From assembly GCF_020866925.1 (NCBI RefSeq), contig NZ_JAJGAK010000005.1, forward strand, positions 1 through 64,000: a DNA stretch of 64,000 nucleotides, in the 5' to 3' direction. The translations under genes were made by a program, and so were the position numbers. This stretch comes from Noviluteimonas lactosilytica (GTDB lineage Bacteria; Pseudomonadota; Gammaproteobacteria; Xanthomonadales; Xanthomonadaceae). Positions 44,815-54,764 of the stretch are shown here, one piece after another; position 1 is the stretch's first letter; each line of letters starts with the position of its first letter. The notes beneath the pieces were generated by a model that searched no databases, was not told the origin of the DNA, and saw only the letters and a program-made list of their open reading frames with translations.

Positions 44815-44874
44815 TCCATTCTTTTTACCGATAGCTGTGATGCGGCGGCCTGACGGTCGCCGCGGGGTCGCCCG

Positions 44875-46749
44875 ATGCTTGTATACGCGCGCTGGAAATA
44901 CGTCCTCATCCTGTTTGTGTTGCTGCTGAGCGCGGTCTACGCGCTGCCCAACATCTATCCGCAGGATCCTTCGGTGCAGGTCACCGCCAATCGCGGTTCC
45001 ACCGTCGATGCCGCGCTCAAGGCGCGCATCGAAGGCACGCTGAAGAAAATCGGGGTGTCGCCGAAGGAACTCGAGATCTCCAAGGACGGCAACCTGCTCG
45101 TCCGCCTGCGCGATCCGAACGTGCAGATCAAGGCGGCCGACGCGATCCGCGACGAACTGGGCAGCGACTTCGTCGTCGCGCTCAACCTCGCCTCGACCGT
45201 GCCGGACTGGCTGCAGAAGATCGGCGCGCGTCCGATGCTGCTCGGCCTCGATCTCCAGGGCGGCGTGCACTTCCTGATGCAGGTCGACCAACAGGCCGCG
45301 CTCGCCAAGCGTTTCGAAGCGACCGCCGAAGACGTGCGCGTGCTGCTGCGCGAAAACCGCGTGGCGTACACCGCGGTCGAGCGCCGTCCCGACAACAGCA
45401 TCGTCGCCACGCTCGCCAGCAACGCCGATCCGGCGAAGGCGCGCGAGCTGATCGCCAAGAACCTGCCGACGCTGCAGATCGGCGACAGCGAAGTCGCCAA
45501 CCAGGTCGTCGTGCGCATCCCGCAGGCCGACCTCGACCGCGTCTCGACCGAGGCGATCGAGCAGAACGTCAGCACGCTGCGCAACCGAATCAACGAACTC
45601 GGCGTCGCCGAACCGATCATCCAGCGCCAGGGCAACGACCGCGTCGTCGTGCAGTTGCCGGGCGTGCAGGACACGGCGCAGGCCAAGCGCATCCTCGGCG
45701 CGACCGCGACGCTGGAATTCCGCGGCGTCTACGAAGGCGGCGACCTGCAGGACGCGGTCACCACCGGCAACGTGCCGGGCGACGCGCGCCTGTTCTTCAC
45801 GCGTGGCGGCCCGAATCGCCCCGCGTCCCCGGTGCTGCTGAAGAAGCGCGTCATCGTCTCCGGCGACCAGCTCGTCGGCGCGCAGTCGACGCGTTCGCCC
45901 GACGACGGTTCGCCGGCGGTGTCCATCCAGCTCAACAGCCAGGGTGGCCAGCGCATGTTCGACTACTCGAGCGAGAACGTCGGCAAGGGCCTGGCGGTCG
46001 TCTACATCGAGCGCATCCCCGAGGTGAAGCTGGTCGACGGCAAGGAAGTGCGCACCACGCGCGTGAAGGAAGAGGTGATCTCGATCGCCAACATCCGCGA
46101 ACCGCTGGGCAAGAGCTTCCAGACCTCCGGCCTCGACAGCCCGCAGGATGCGGCCGACCTCGCGCTGCTGCTGCGCGCCGGCGCGCTCGCCGCGCCGATG
46201 GAATTCATCGACGAACGCACCGTCGGCCCGAGCCTCGGCGCCGAGAACGTGCAGCGCGGCCTCACCGCGGTGCTGTTCTCCTTCGGCTTCGCGCTGGTGT
46301 TCTTCCTCGTGTACTACCGCATGTTCGGCGTGATCACCTGCATCGCGCTGCTGATCAACCTGCTGATGGTGGTCGCGGTGATGTCGGTCCTCGGCGCCAC
46401 GCTGACGTTGCCTGGCCTTGCGGGCATCGCATTGACAGTCGGCATGTCGGTCGACGCGAACGTGCTGATCAACGAACGCATCCGCGAGGAATTGCGTCTC
46501 GGCATGCCGCCGCTCGGCGCGATCAAGGAAGGCTACGAACGCGCGGCGGGCACCATCGCCGACGCGAACATCACCGCCATCCTCGCCGGCGTCGCGCTGT
46601 TCGCCTTCGGCACCGGCCCGGTGAAGGGCTTCGCGGTGTCGCTGATCGTCGGCATCCTGACGTCCATGTACACCGCGGTGTCGGTCTCGCGCGGCATCGC
46701 CACGCTGATCTACGGCCACCGCCGCAAGCTCAAGTCCATCGCGGTCTGA
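44875..46749 (+). CDS. secD: Protein translocase subunit SecD
   Basis: A 624-residue inner-membrane protein that, with SecF, uses proton motive force to pull proteins out on the periplasmic side. TM1 is at residues 9-26, a large periplasmic domain carries the P1 head (GLDLQGGVHFLM), and six helices end the protein, including the GIALTVGMSVDANVLI region of TM4. Full length. Confidence 0.97.
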   Translation: MLVYARWKYVLILFVLLLSAVYALPNIYPQDPSVQVTANRGSTVDAALKARIEGTLKKIGVSPKELEISKDGNLLVRLRDPNVQIKAADAIRDELGSDFVVALNLASTVPDWLQKIGARPMLLGLDLQGGVHFLMQVDQQAALAKRFEATAEDVRVLLRENRVAYTAVERRPDNSIVATLASNADPAKARELIAKNLPTLQIGDSEVANQVVVRIPQADLDRVSTEAIEQNVSTLRNRINELGVAEPIIQRQGNDRVVVQLPGVQDTAQAKRILGATATLEFRGVYEGGDLQDAVTTGNVPGDARLFFTRGGPNRPASPVLLKKRVIVSGDQLVGAQSTRSPDDGSPAVSIQLNSQGGQRMFDYSSENVGKGLAVVYIERIPEVKLVDGKEVRTTRVKEEVISIANIREPLGKSFQTSGLDSPQDAADLALLLRAGALAAPMEFIDERTVGPSLGAENVQRGLTAVLFSFGFALVFFLVYYRMFGVITCIALLINLLMVVAVMSVLGATLTLPGLAGIALTVGMSVDANVLINERIREELRLGMPPLGAIKEGYERAAGTIADANITAILAGVALFAFGTGPVKGFAVSLIVGILTSMYTAVSVSRGIATLIYGHRRKLKSIAV

Positions 46750-46764
46750 CGGGAAGCAGCACAC

Positions 46765-47730
46765 ATGAAACCGTTCAACGTCTTCCCCTACGACAGCAAC
46801 ATCCAGTTCATGCGCTTGCGCTGGGTGTCGCTGACGATCGCGGCCCTGATGATGTTCGTCGCGCTGGGCGCGATGGCCACCAAGGGCTTCAACCTCGCAC
46901 TGGACTTCACCGGCGGCGTCGGCATCGAGCTGCGCTTCCCGAAGGCCCCGGACGTCGACGACATCCGCGCCAAGCTCACCAGCGCCGGCTACGAAGCCGC
47001 GCAGGTGCAGACCTTCGGCACCGGTACCGACATCCTCGTGCGCCTGCAGGACAAGCCCCGGGCGCAGGCGCAGGGCACGGACGGCGGCCACGCGACGAGC
47101 GTCGCGCAGGACGTGCGCCAGATCGTGTCGACGCCGGACAACCCGGCCGAGGTGCGAAGCAGCGCGCAGATCTCCGCGCAGGTCGGCAAGGAACTCGCGC
47201 TCAACGGCGTGTACGCACTGATCTTCGTGGTGCTCGGGTTCCTGATCTACATCTCGTTCCGCTTCGAGCTGAAGTTCGCGCTCGCCGCGATCGTGACCAC
47301 GCTGCACGACGTCATCGTCGTGGCCGGCTGGTTCGCGCTGACCGGGCACGAGTTCGACCTCACCGTGCTCGCCGGCGTGCTGTCGGTGATGGGTTACTCG
47401 ATCAACGACACGATCGTGGTGTTCGACCGCGTCCGCGAAAACTTCCGCAGCATGCGCGCAGACCCGAGCGAAGTGCTGAACAAGTCGATCAACCAGACGC
47501 TGTCGCGTACGGTGATCACCTCGTTCGTCGCGGCCCTGACCGTGGTCGCGCTGTACGTCTACGGCGGCGGTTCGCTGCGCGGCATGGCCGAGTCGCAGCT
47601 GATCGGCATCCTGATCGGCACGCTGTCGTCGATCTTCGTGGCGTGCCCGCTGCTGCTGTGGTTCGGCGTCACGAAGCAGGACCTGATGCCGAAGGCGCGC
47701 GACGAAGCCGCCCTGGCGCGCCGGCCGTAA
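46765..47730 (+). CDS. secF: Protein translocase subunit SecF
   Basis: A 321-residue partner of SecD. N-terminal FNVFPYDSNIQFMRLR, the FTGGVGIELRF strand, six membrane helices, and the conserved GYSINDTIVVFDRVREN in TM4-5 are present. It starts 15 bases after secD. Confidence 0.97.
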   Translation: MKPFNVFPYDSNIQFMRLRWVSLTIAALMMFVALGAMATKGFNLALDFTGGVGIELRFPKAPDVDDIRAKLTSAGYEAAQVQTFGTGTDILVRLQDKPRAQAQGTDGGHATSVAQDVRQIVSTPDNPAEVRSSAQISAQVGKELALNGVYALIFVVLGFLIYISFRFELKFALAAIVTTLHDVIVVAGWFALTGHEFDLTVLAGVLSVMGYSINDTIVVFDRVRENFRSMRADPSEVLNKSINQTLSRTVITSFVAALTVVALYVYGGGSLRGMAESQLIGILIGTLSSIFVACPLLLWFGVTKQDLMPKARDEAALARRP

Positions 47731-47746
47731 CGGGGGCGCAGGCAAC

Positions 47747-47775
47747 AAAAAAGCCGCGCATTGCGCGGCTTTTTT
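47747..47775. terminator. Bidirectional terminator between secF and suhB
   Basis: AAAAAAGCCGCGCA and TGCGCGGCTTTTTT give a 13-14-bp stem with A and T tracts, so it can terminate from both sides between the convergent genes. Confidence 0.9.
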
Positions 47776-47796
47776 GTTTTCCAGGCCTCGCGAAAA

Positions 47797-48612
47797 TCAG
47801 AACGCCGCGGCGTACCCCGAATTCACGATCGCCTTCTGCAACTGCTCGCTGAGCTTGAGGTTGCCCGCGACCAGGTGGCGCCCCAGCACGCCGCGCTGGT
47901 CCATCGGGCCCGTCGCGGCGCCGCGGAAATCGACGACGCGGCCGCCGGCTTCGCGCACGAGCAGCACGCCCGCGGCGATGTCCCACGGCTTCACGCCGGC
48001 CTCGAAGTAACCGTCGACGCGACCGCACGCCACGTAGGCGAGGTCCAGCGCGGCCGAGCCGGTGCGGCGGATGTCTTCCGCGTCGCGCAGCAGTTCGCCC
48101 ACGCACGCCAGGTGCGGGCCGATGCGTTCGCGTTCGCGCGGCGGGAAGCCGGTGATCAGCATCGCGCCGGACAGGTCCTTGCGCTCGGTGACGCGGATCT
48201 TCTTGTCGTTGAGCACGGCGCCGCTGCCCTTGCTCGCGGTGAACAGCTCGTTGCGCAGCGGATCGAAGATCACCGCGTGCTGCGGTTCGCCGCCTTCGAC
48301 CAGCGCGATCGACACGCACCAGTGCGGGATGCCGTGCAGGTAGTTGCTGGTGCCGTCGAGCGGATCGATGACGAAGGTCGAGCGGCCACGGCCGCTGGCG
48401 CCTGTTTCCTCGCCGAGGATCGCGCAGTCCGGCATCGCGCGCTTGAGTTCCTTGACGATGATCGCCTCGGCCTCTTCGTCGACTTCGCTCGCGTAGTCGA
48501 GCCGGTCCTTTTCGATGACGTTGATCGCCTCGAGGCGGTTCATGTGGCGCAGCAACACGTTGCCCGCGGCGCGCGCGGCCTTGACCATGATGGTGACGGC
48601 GGGTTTCTGCAT
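47797..48612 (-). CDS. suhB: Inositol-1-monophosphatase SuhB
   Basis: A 271-residue Mg-dependent phosphatase of the IMPase family, which in enterobacteria is also part of the ribosomal RNA antitermination complex. Metal motifs [20 protein letters not shown] and KPWDIAAG are all present. The ATG at 48612 is 45 bases from the divergent trmJ start. Confidence 0.95.
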   Translation of the reverse strand: MQKPAVTIMVKAARAAGNVLLRHMNRLEAINVIEKDRLDYASEVDEEAEAIIVKELKRAMPDCAILGEETGASGRGRSTFVIDPLDGTSNYLHGIPHWCVSIALVEGGEPQHAVIFDPLRNELFTASKGSGAVLNDKKIRVTERKDLSGAMLITGFPPRERERIGPHLACVGELLRDAEDIRRTGSAALDLAYVACGRVDGYFEAGVKPWDIAAGVLLVREAGGRVVDFRGAATGPMDQRGVLGRHLVAGNLKLSEQLQKAIVNSGYAAAF

Positions 48613-48656
48613 CGTGGGGGCCGGATTCGAGGGGCGCGGAGTTTAACATTCGCGCC

Positions 48657-49469
48657 ATGAGCGAATCCGTGTCGACCCGTGAATCCCTCGCGCGCGAGCG
48701 CGTCCGCATCGTCCTCGTGGGCACCCAGCACCCCGGCAACATCGGTGCGGCCGCCCGCGCGATGAAGACCATGGGCCTGGCCCGGCTGGTCCTCGTCGCC
48801 CCGGAAAAGGCGCCCGACCGCGACACGGTGGCGATGGCCGCCGGCGCCGACGACCTCGTCGAGGCCGCGCCCGTGTTCGACACGCTGGCCGATGCGGTCG
48901 CCGACTGCGCCCTCGTGCTGGGCTGCACCGCCCGTAGCCGGCGCGTGCAACTGGAACAACTGGAACCGGCCGAAGGCGCTGCCCGCGCGCTGGCCTTCGC
49001 GGCGCAGGGCCCGGTGGCCCTGGTCTTCGGCCGCGAACGCACGGGCCTGGACAACAACGAACTGCAGCTCTGCCACGCCTCGATCCACATCCCGTCGGAC
49101 CCGGACTTCAGTTCGCTCAACCTCGCCGCGGCGGTGCAGGTGCTGAGTTACGAAGTGCGCGTGGCGGCGCTGGGCGGGGAGGGCGGTCGACCGGCGGCGG
49201 CAGCGGCCGTGGTCGCGTCCGGCGAAGGCCCCGCGCCGCACCAGGAACTCGAAGGCTTCTTCGCGCAACTCGCGCAGACCCTGGACGCCATCGACTTCCA
49301 CAAGGGCCGCACCCCCGATTCGGCAATGCGCAAGTTGCGTCGCCTGTACCTGCGCGCTGGCCTCGGCAGCGCCGAAATCCGCCTGTTGCGCGGGGTGCTC
49401 GCCGATACCCAGCGCATGGCGATGCTGGCCGGGCGAACGGGAGGCGAGCAGGATTCGCGATCCGACTGA
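48657..49469 (+). CDS. trmJ: tRNA (Cm32/Um32) methyltransferase TrmJ
   Basis: A 270-residue SPOUT-class enzyme that 2'-O-methylates position 32 of tRNA. The start VRIVLVGTQHPGNIGAAARAMKTMGL and the knot region GPVALVFGRERTGLDNNELQ, with SLNLAAAVQVLSYE, are typical. suhB/trmJ neighbourhood is conserved in gammaproteobacteria. Confidence 0.95.
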   Translation: MSESVSTRESLARERVRIVLVGTQHPGNIGAAARAMKTMGLARLVLVAPEKAPDRDTVAMAAGADDLVEAAPVFDTLADAVADCALVLGCTARSRRVQLEQLEPAEGAARALAFAAQGPVALVFGRERTGLDNNELQLCHASIHIPSDPDFSSLNLAAAVQVLSYEVRVAALGGEGGRPAAAAAVVASGEGPAPHQELEGFFAQLAQTLDAIDFHKGRTPDSAMRKLRRLYLRAGLGSAEIRLLRGVLADTQRMAMLAGRTGGEQDSRSD

Positions 49470-49549
49470 AAAAACTGCGACGGCCTGCTGTTTCCGGTCT
49501 TGCAGTTGGGATAGGCTTCGCCGCTGGGGGGTCAGCAGGGCAGAAGGCT

Positions 49550-50494
49550 TTGGTTGCGTTCCATCGCATCGCCGTTGGGCTGTTGTCGATCGCCGCGGCG
49601 CTTTCCTTCCCTCTATTTTCGTCTGGCGCCCGGGCCGCGAACCCGGCCGACGACGCGCACGTGCTCGTCATCGGCCGCATCAGCGACGACCCCAAGGCGC
49701 ACTACGAGCAACTCAAGCCCCTGCTCGACTACGTCGTGCCGCGCATGGCGAACGTCGGGATCCGCGAAGGCCGCATCCTCATGGCCCGCGACGTGCAGCA
49801 GATGAACTCCTACCTGCGCCGCGGCCGCGTCGACTGGGTCACCGAAACCCCGGGCACCGGCATGCTGCTGCGCCAGGGCTCGGGCGCGAAGCCGTTGCTG
49901 CTGACCGAGCGCGACGGCGTGAGCCGCTACACCACGGTGTTCTTCGCGCGTCGCGACAGCGGCATCGAATCGCTGAAGGACATGCGCGGGCGCAGCGTCG
50001 CGTTCCAGAATCCGTATTCGACCAGCGCCTACTACGTGCCGGCCGCCGAGCTGCTCGACCACGGGTTGAAGCTCGAGATCCTGCTGTCGCCGATGGATCG
50101 CCCGGAGTCGAACCAGGTCGGTTATCTCTTCGCGCGCACCGAACTCAACATCGCGACGTGGGTGCACAAGCGCCTGGTCGATGTCGGCGTGATGAGCAAC
50201 CTCGACTGGCAGAACCCGCAACGCGTGCCGGCCGCCTTCCGCGGCGACCTGCGCATCGTGCACGAGACGCCCGCGTATCCGCGCGCGCTGGAGATGGTGC
50301 GCGGCGACCTCGATCCGAAGGTCGCCGCCCGCCTGCGCGAAGTGCTGATGGAAGCCTCCCGCGATCCCGACGCGCGCGAAGCATTGCTGCGCTTCTTCAA
50401 GACCACGCGCTTCATGCCGCTCGACGACAACGCCGACCACGCGCTCGATTACATCGGCGAAGGCGTGAAGCGCATCCGGGCGGAGGTCGAATAG
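49550..50494 (+). CDS. PhnD-like periplasmic binding protein
   Basis: A 314-residue protein from a TTG with a signal peptide (ending ARA near residue 29). The fold is that of phosphate/phosphite/phosphonate-type substrate-binding proteins: GRISDDPKAHYEQLKPLLDY, VDWVTETPGTGM, LKDMRGRSVAFQNPYSTSAY and DGL-type hinge segments. No ABC transporter genes are adjacent. Instead the stop overlaps by one base the GTG of a GGDEF-EAL gene, so the ligand is probably sensed, not imported. Confidence 0.85.
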   Translation: MVAFHRIAVGLLSIAAALSFPLFSSGARAANPADDAHVLVIGRISDDPKAHYEQLKPLLDYVVPRMANVGIREGRILMARDVQQMNSYLRRGRVDWVTETPGTGMLLRQGSGAKPLLLTERDGVSRYTTVFFARRDSGIESLKDMRGRSVAFQNPYSTSAYYVPAAELLDHGLKLEILLSPMDRPESNQVGYLFARTELNIATWVHKRLVDVGVMSNLDWQNPQRVPAAFRGDLRIVHETPAYPRALEMVRGDLDPKVAARLREVLMEASRDPDAREALLRFFKTTRFMPLDDNADHALDYIGEGVKRIRAEVE

Positions 50495-52629
50495 TGCGCT
50501 TCGGCCTGCAGTCGAAGTTCCTCGCCGGCATGGCGATCGTCCTCGTGGGCGTGCTCGCGCTCATGGCCGTGATGTGGCAGCGGCAGGCGTCGATGCAGGC
50601 GCAGGTGTTCGACGTGGGCCGGGAGACGATGCGCGAACTCGTCGGCGAGCGCCTCAAGCGCCGCGGCGAAAGCACCGTCGTGCAGCTCGCCGATGCGCTG
50701 ACCAACCCGATGTACTACTCGGACCTGGACACGATCGGCCGGCTCGCGCGCGAAGCGATGCGCCAGCCGGACGTCGCCTACGTGCTCGTGTTCGACGCGC
50801 AGGGCCGGATCGTGCACGACGGCTCGGGCGACATCCCGGCGTTCGGCCAGCCGATGAACGATCCGTTCGCGTTCGAAGTCGTCGCCGCGCGCAACACGCA
50901 CACGCAAAGCTCCGATCGCATCGTCGACATCGCCAGCCCGATCATGATCGGCGACCAGCGCCTCGGCGGCGTGCGCGTGGGCTATTCGCTCGCCTCGATG
51001 CAGCGCGACGAAGACAGCGCGACGAAGGCGATGCAGCAACGCCTGGAAGCGATCGGCCGCAAGCACGTGGGCTGGATCGCGTTGATCGGCATGGCGCTGC
51101 TCGCGCTCGGCGCGATCGTCGTGGGCCTGGTGCAGAAGACGCTCGTGCGTCCGATCCGCCAGCTCGCCGACGTCGCGCAGGAAATCGAATCGGGCAACTT
51201 CGAAGCCGACGCCCCGGTCAGCAGCCGCGGCGACGAAGTGGGCGACCTCGTGCGCGCATTCGGCCGCATGAGCAGCAGCGTCGCGCGCCACGACCGCGAC
51301 ATCCGCCGCATGGCGTACAGCGATGCGCTGACGGGCCTGGCCAATCGCCTCGCGTTCCGCGAATCGCTCGATCGCCGCCTGCTGCAGTTGCGCGGCGCCG
51401 GCCGCCAGCTGGCGCTGCTGTTCGCCGACATCGACGACTTCAAGCGCGTCAACGACACGCTCGGCCACGACGCGGGCGACGAAGTGCTGGTGCAATTCTC
51501 CAACCGCATCCGCGAAACCGTCGACCGCATGGGCGGCGAGGGCGCGATGCTCGCGCGCTTCGGCGGCGACGAATTCGTCATCCTCATCGAAAGCGTGCTC
51601 TCGCCGACCGGCAACCACGGCGACGTGCGCACCGCCGCGAGCCGCCTCGCCGAAGCGCTCGTCGCCGAACTCAGCCGACCCATCGTGGTGCAGGAACGCC
51701 AAGTGTTCCTCGGCACGTCGATCGGCATCACGCTGTTCCCGGAGGACGCCTCCGGTTCGACGATGCTGATGAAGAACGGCGACATCGCGATGTACCAGGC
51801 GAAGGTCGCCGGCAAGAACTGCCACCGCTTCTATTCGCGCGCGATGGACCAGGCGGTCGAACGCCGCGTGCGCATGGAACAGGACCTGCGCGGCGCGTGG
51901 GAGCGCGGCGAACTCAGCCTCGCGTATCAACCGGTGTACAGCCTCGCCGACGGCCAGCTGCGCGGCGCCGAAGCGCTGCTGCGCTGGCAGCATCCTGAAC
52001 ACGGCGCCATCTCGCCGTCGGTGTTCATCGACGTCGCCGAGCAGAGCGGCCTGATCGAAACCATCGGTCCGCAGGTGTTGCGCGCCGCGTGCGAAGACAC
52101 CGTGCGCTGGCAGCAGGCGCATCCGAACGCGGAGAAAATGTTCGTCTCCGTCAACGTGTCGCCGCGCCAGCTGCGCAGCGGCGACTTGCCGCGCCAGGTC
52201 GCGACGACGTTGCGCGAGTGCGGCCTGGAAGCCTCGCGCCTGCACCTGGAACTCACCGAGACCGCGGTCATCGGCGACGAAGTGCATGCGAGCGGCCTGC
52301 TCGCACGCCTGCGCGCGTCGGGCGTGAAGATCTGGCTCGACGACTTCGGCACCGGCTTCAGCGGTTTGAGCCACCTGCGCCGCGTGCCGGTCGACGGCGT
52401 GAAGATCGACCGCAGCTTCGTCGCCGACGTGCTGCGCGACCCCGACGACCTCGCACTCACCACCGCGATCATCGCGATGGCGCATTCGCTCGGCATCACC
52501 GTCGTCGCCGAAGGCGTGGAGAAGGAAGGGCAGTACGCCATCCTGCGCGAACGCGGCTGCGATCTCGCGCAGGGCTATTGGCTCGGTCACCCGGTAAGCG
52601 CGAGCGACTTCAGCCAGCTGTTGGCGTAA
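50494..52629 (+). CDS. GGDEF-EAL cyclic-di-GMP enzyme with periplasmic sensor
   Basis: A 711-residue inner-membrane protein: TM1 (about 9-27), a periplasmic domain to about 185, TM2, HAMP (about 200-255), GGDEF domain with an intact signature (RFGGDEFVIL) and EAL domain with EALLRW and the DDFGTGFSGLSHL loop. It could be a cyclase, a phosphodiesterase or both. It is translationally coupled to the PhnD-like binding protein, which likely delivers its signal. Confidence 0.92.
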   Translation: MRFGLQSKFLAGMAIVLVGVLALMAVMWQRQASMQAQVFDVGRETMRELVGERLKRRGESTVVQLADALTNPMYYSDLDTIGRLAREAMRQPDVAYVLVFDAQGRIVHDGSGDIPAFGQPMNDPFAFEVVAARNTHTQSSDRIVDIASPIMIGDQRLGGVRVGYSLASMQRDEDSATKAMQQRLEAIGRKHVGWIALIGMALLALGAIVVGLVQKTLVRPIRQLADVAQEIESGNFEADAPVSSRGDEVGDLVRAFGRMSSSVARHDRDIRRMAYSDALTGLANRLAFRESLDRRLLQLRGAGRQLALLFADIDDFKRVNDTLGHDAGDEVLVQFSNRIRETVDRMGGEGAMLARFGGDEFVILIESVLSPTGNHGDVRTAASRLAEALVAELSRPIVVQERQVFLGTSIGITLFPEDASGSTMLMKNGDIAMYQAKVAGKNCHRFYSRAMDQAVERRVRMEQDLRGAWERGELSLAYQPVYSLADGQLRGAEALLRWQHPEHGAISPSVFIDVAEQSGLIETIGPQVLRAACEDTVRWQQAHPNAEKMFVSVNVSPRQLRSGDLPRQVATTLRECGLEASRLHLELTETAVIGDEVHASGLLARLRASGVKIWLDDFGTGFSGLSHLRRVPVDGVKIDRSFVADVLRDPDDLALTTAIIAMAHSLGITVVAEGVEKEGQYAILRERGCDLAQGYWLGHPVSASDFSQLLA

Positions 52630-52763
52630 CAATTGGGGCGACGGCGTTACTCCAACTCTGACGCCGCAAAACGAGTCTTCCATGCGCACGCAGGGATGCG
52701 TGCGCATGGTGCAGGTTGCATTCGCGCAAAACACTGGCGGCTCCTTTCGACGGAGTCACCTGC

Positions 52764-54113
52764 ATGCAACACCGATCGTTTCCGACCAAGTCGCTGCTCG
52801 CCTGCGCAGCGCTCGCCTGCGCCACGTTCTCCGCGCCGACATTCGCGCAGACTTGGAACAGCATCGTTATCGAGCCTACCGAAGCGTACTACCACACGCT
52901 CACTGGCCTGCAGCAAGCGGCCGGCGGCAAGTTGTACTTCTCGTTCACGACGCCGGTCGGCATCACCCAACTGCGCATCGAAACCGCCGGCGGCAACGGC
53001 AACGCCAACCTCAAGGTGTTCCGCGATTCGCCGAACGCGGTGCCGGTATGCGACCTGCGCCACTTCACCAGCAACGAAGTGTGCACGCAGGGGTGGAGCG
53101 ATCCGAACGACCCCAAGACCCCCGCGGCCACGTGGTATGTCGAAGTGTCGGCAGCCAGTTCGTTCAGCGGCGTAGCACTCACCGTCGGGTACCTGCCTGA
53201 GCTCGTGGCGCTCGACCATCTGCCTGACCTGCCGTTCGCGATCGCGCGGCGCGGTGCGTTCCAGGTCGATGGCGCGCTCGCCGGTGAATGCCTCGAAGTT
53301 CCGGACGGCGTGCAGGGGATCGCGTTGCCGAAGACCGCATGCGTGCCGGTCGGCGCACAGCAGGCGTGGCACTTCCAGATGCGCTTCGACAACTACCGCA
53401 TCCAGAACATGCAGGGCGGGCGCTGCCTGGGCGTTGGCGACGGGGACTTCGTCGTGGTCGCCGAGTGCAACGAGCTCGACGATGGGCAGGGCTGGAACGT
53501 GCTCGGCGGCGCCAAGTCCTGGCATTACGTCGTGCTGCAGAACGCGCGCACGAAGACCTGCGTGGACTACGAACCGGGCACCAAGGCGACGGCGCTCGCG
53601 CCGTGCCGCCTCGGCCAGGCGGACATGCCGGCCTGGAACCTGCGCGACATAGGCGCGCGCATGAGCGAAGGGATGGCGAACGACGGCTCCACCTTCTCGC
53701 TGATCGCGGGCACGCTGTGCCTCGGCGACAACCGCACGACGGCCTTCCTCGTCGACTGCGCCGATCGCACCGCCACGCGCCGCTACATGTATCCGGCTTT
53801 GCTGTCGTCCGACAACATGGACCATTTCGAGAAGGACTTCGTCATGCAGTCGGGTCCCGACAAGAACTGGTGCATGGGCGCCGATGCGAACAACAACATC
53901 GTGTTCCGCCAGGAGTGCGAGATGAGCGATGCCGACTTGCGCTGGCAGGTCGACCTGTTCTCCACCAAGAGCAGCGAATGGAAGATCCGCCACGTACGCC
54001 AGGACAAGTGCCTGGTGTCGAAGAACGGCGGCATCACCGCCGGGACGCCGATCGTGCTCGACGATTGCGGCAAGACGGAAACGACGACGCGCTGGCGCCA
54101 CGTCGCCAACTGA
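52764..54113 (+). CDS. Secreted protein with PPC-like and ricin-type lectin domains
   Basis: A 449-residue exported protein: signal peptide (cleavage near FAQ-TW), an N-terminal beta domain resembling bacterial pre-peptidase C domains (residues 30-140), then two or more beta-trefoil-like repeats with QxW-type and Cys-paired sequences (GGRCLGVGDGDFVVVAECNE, KTCVDYEPG, WCMGADANNNIVFRQEC, DKCLVSKNGG). This suggests carbohydrate binding at the cell surface or outside. No catalytic domain is seen. Confidence 0.75.
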   Translation: MQHRSFPTKSLLACAALACATFSAPTFAQTWNSIVIEPTEAYYHTLTGLQQAAGGKLYFSFTTPVGITQLRIETAGGNGNANLKVFRDSPNAVPVCDLRHFTSNEVCTQGWSDPNDPKTPAATWYVEVSAASSFSGVALTVGYLPELVALDHLPDLPFAIARRGAFQVDGALAGECLEVPDGVQGIALPKTACVPVGAQQAWHFQMRFDNYRIQNMQGGRCLGVGDGDFVVVAECNELDDGQGWNVLGGAKSWHYVVLQNARTKTCVDYEPGTKATALAPCRLGQADMPAWNLRDIGARMSEGMANDGSTFSLIAGTLCLGDNRTTAFLVDCADRTATRRYMYPALLSSDNMDHFEKDFVMQSGPDKNWCMGADANNNIVFRQECEMSDADLRWQVDLFSTKSSEWKIRHVRQDKCLVSKNGGITAGTPIVLDDCGKTETTTRWRHVAN

Positions 54114-54131
54114 TCGCGCGGACGATCTTCG

Positions 54132-54764
54132 TCAGATCAGGACATCCAGGCCGTGCGCGGCCTGGATCGTCAAGTTCCAGCTCAGCGCGGCCGCGACCAG
54201 GCCGACGACCCACGCGACGAGCATCAGCACGCCGTCGCGTTCGAGCAGCGCGAGCGCGAACAACAACAGCGCGCCGCCGAAGAGATAGTTGGTCAGCGGA
54301 ATCGGCAGCGACAGCAGGAAGCCCAGCACGACCAGCATCAAGCCGGTGACGACGCCCGCGATGCGGCTGTCGAGCATCCACGTCATGCGCGGGCGCACGA
54401 GGCGTTCGAGCCACTTCAGCACCGGCGAGATGCGCTTGTCGAACTTCGCGAGCGCATGGCGATGGATGCCGCGGCTGGCGAGGAACTCCGGCAGCCACGG
54501 TTCGCGCAGGCCGACGCTCAACTGCAGGCCGATCATGATCAGCAGCGGCCCGCTGATCGCACCGCCGATGGGGATCGGGATGAAGGCGGGCAGCACGCAC
54601 ACGAAGGCGAGCATGCCGAATGCGCGCCGGCCGAGGCCCGCGAGCAGCGAACGTAGCGTCAGCAGTTCGTCGGGATCGCCTTGCGCGAGTGCATCGAGGA
54701 TCGCGCGCGTGCCGGCTTCGCGGGCGTGTCGCGGACGATCGTCGTGCTCGCCGTCGTCATGCAT
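54132..54764 (-). CDS. ExoD family membrane protein
   Basis: A 210-residue inner-membrane protein of the ExoD family (exopolysaccharide synthesis, ExoD). Four to five hydrophobic segments follow a polar N-terminus: FGMLAFVCVLPAFIPIPIGG, GPLLIMIGLQL, VTGLMLVVLGFLLSLPIPL, and ALLLFALALLERDG. The family is linked to exopolysaccharide and alkali resistance in rhizobia, but its activity is unknown. It overlaps the CorC-type gene start by 8 bases. Confidence 0.82.
   Translation of the reverse strand: MHDDGEHDDRPRHAREAGTRAILDALAQGDPDELLTLRSLLAGLGRRAFGMLAFVCVLPAFIPIPIGGAISGPLLIMIGLQLSVGLREPWLPEFLASRGIHRHALAKFDKRISPVLKWLERLVRPRMTWMLDSRIAGVVTGLMLVVLGFLLSLPIPLTNYLFGGALLLFALALLERDGVLMLVAWVVGLVAAALSWNLTIQAAHGLDVLI

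Noticed and set aside
44455..47748. 1,097-codon minus-strand frame opposite secD-secF
   Set aside because: An antisense shadow made of His/Arg/Asp-rich sequence; yajC, secD and secF on the plus strand are certain.
50449..52734. Long minus-strand frame opposite the GGDEF-EAL gene
   Set aside because: Antisense shadow with repetitive HRR/AAE composition and no family resemblance.
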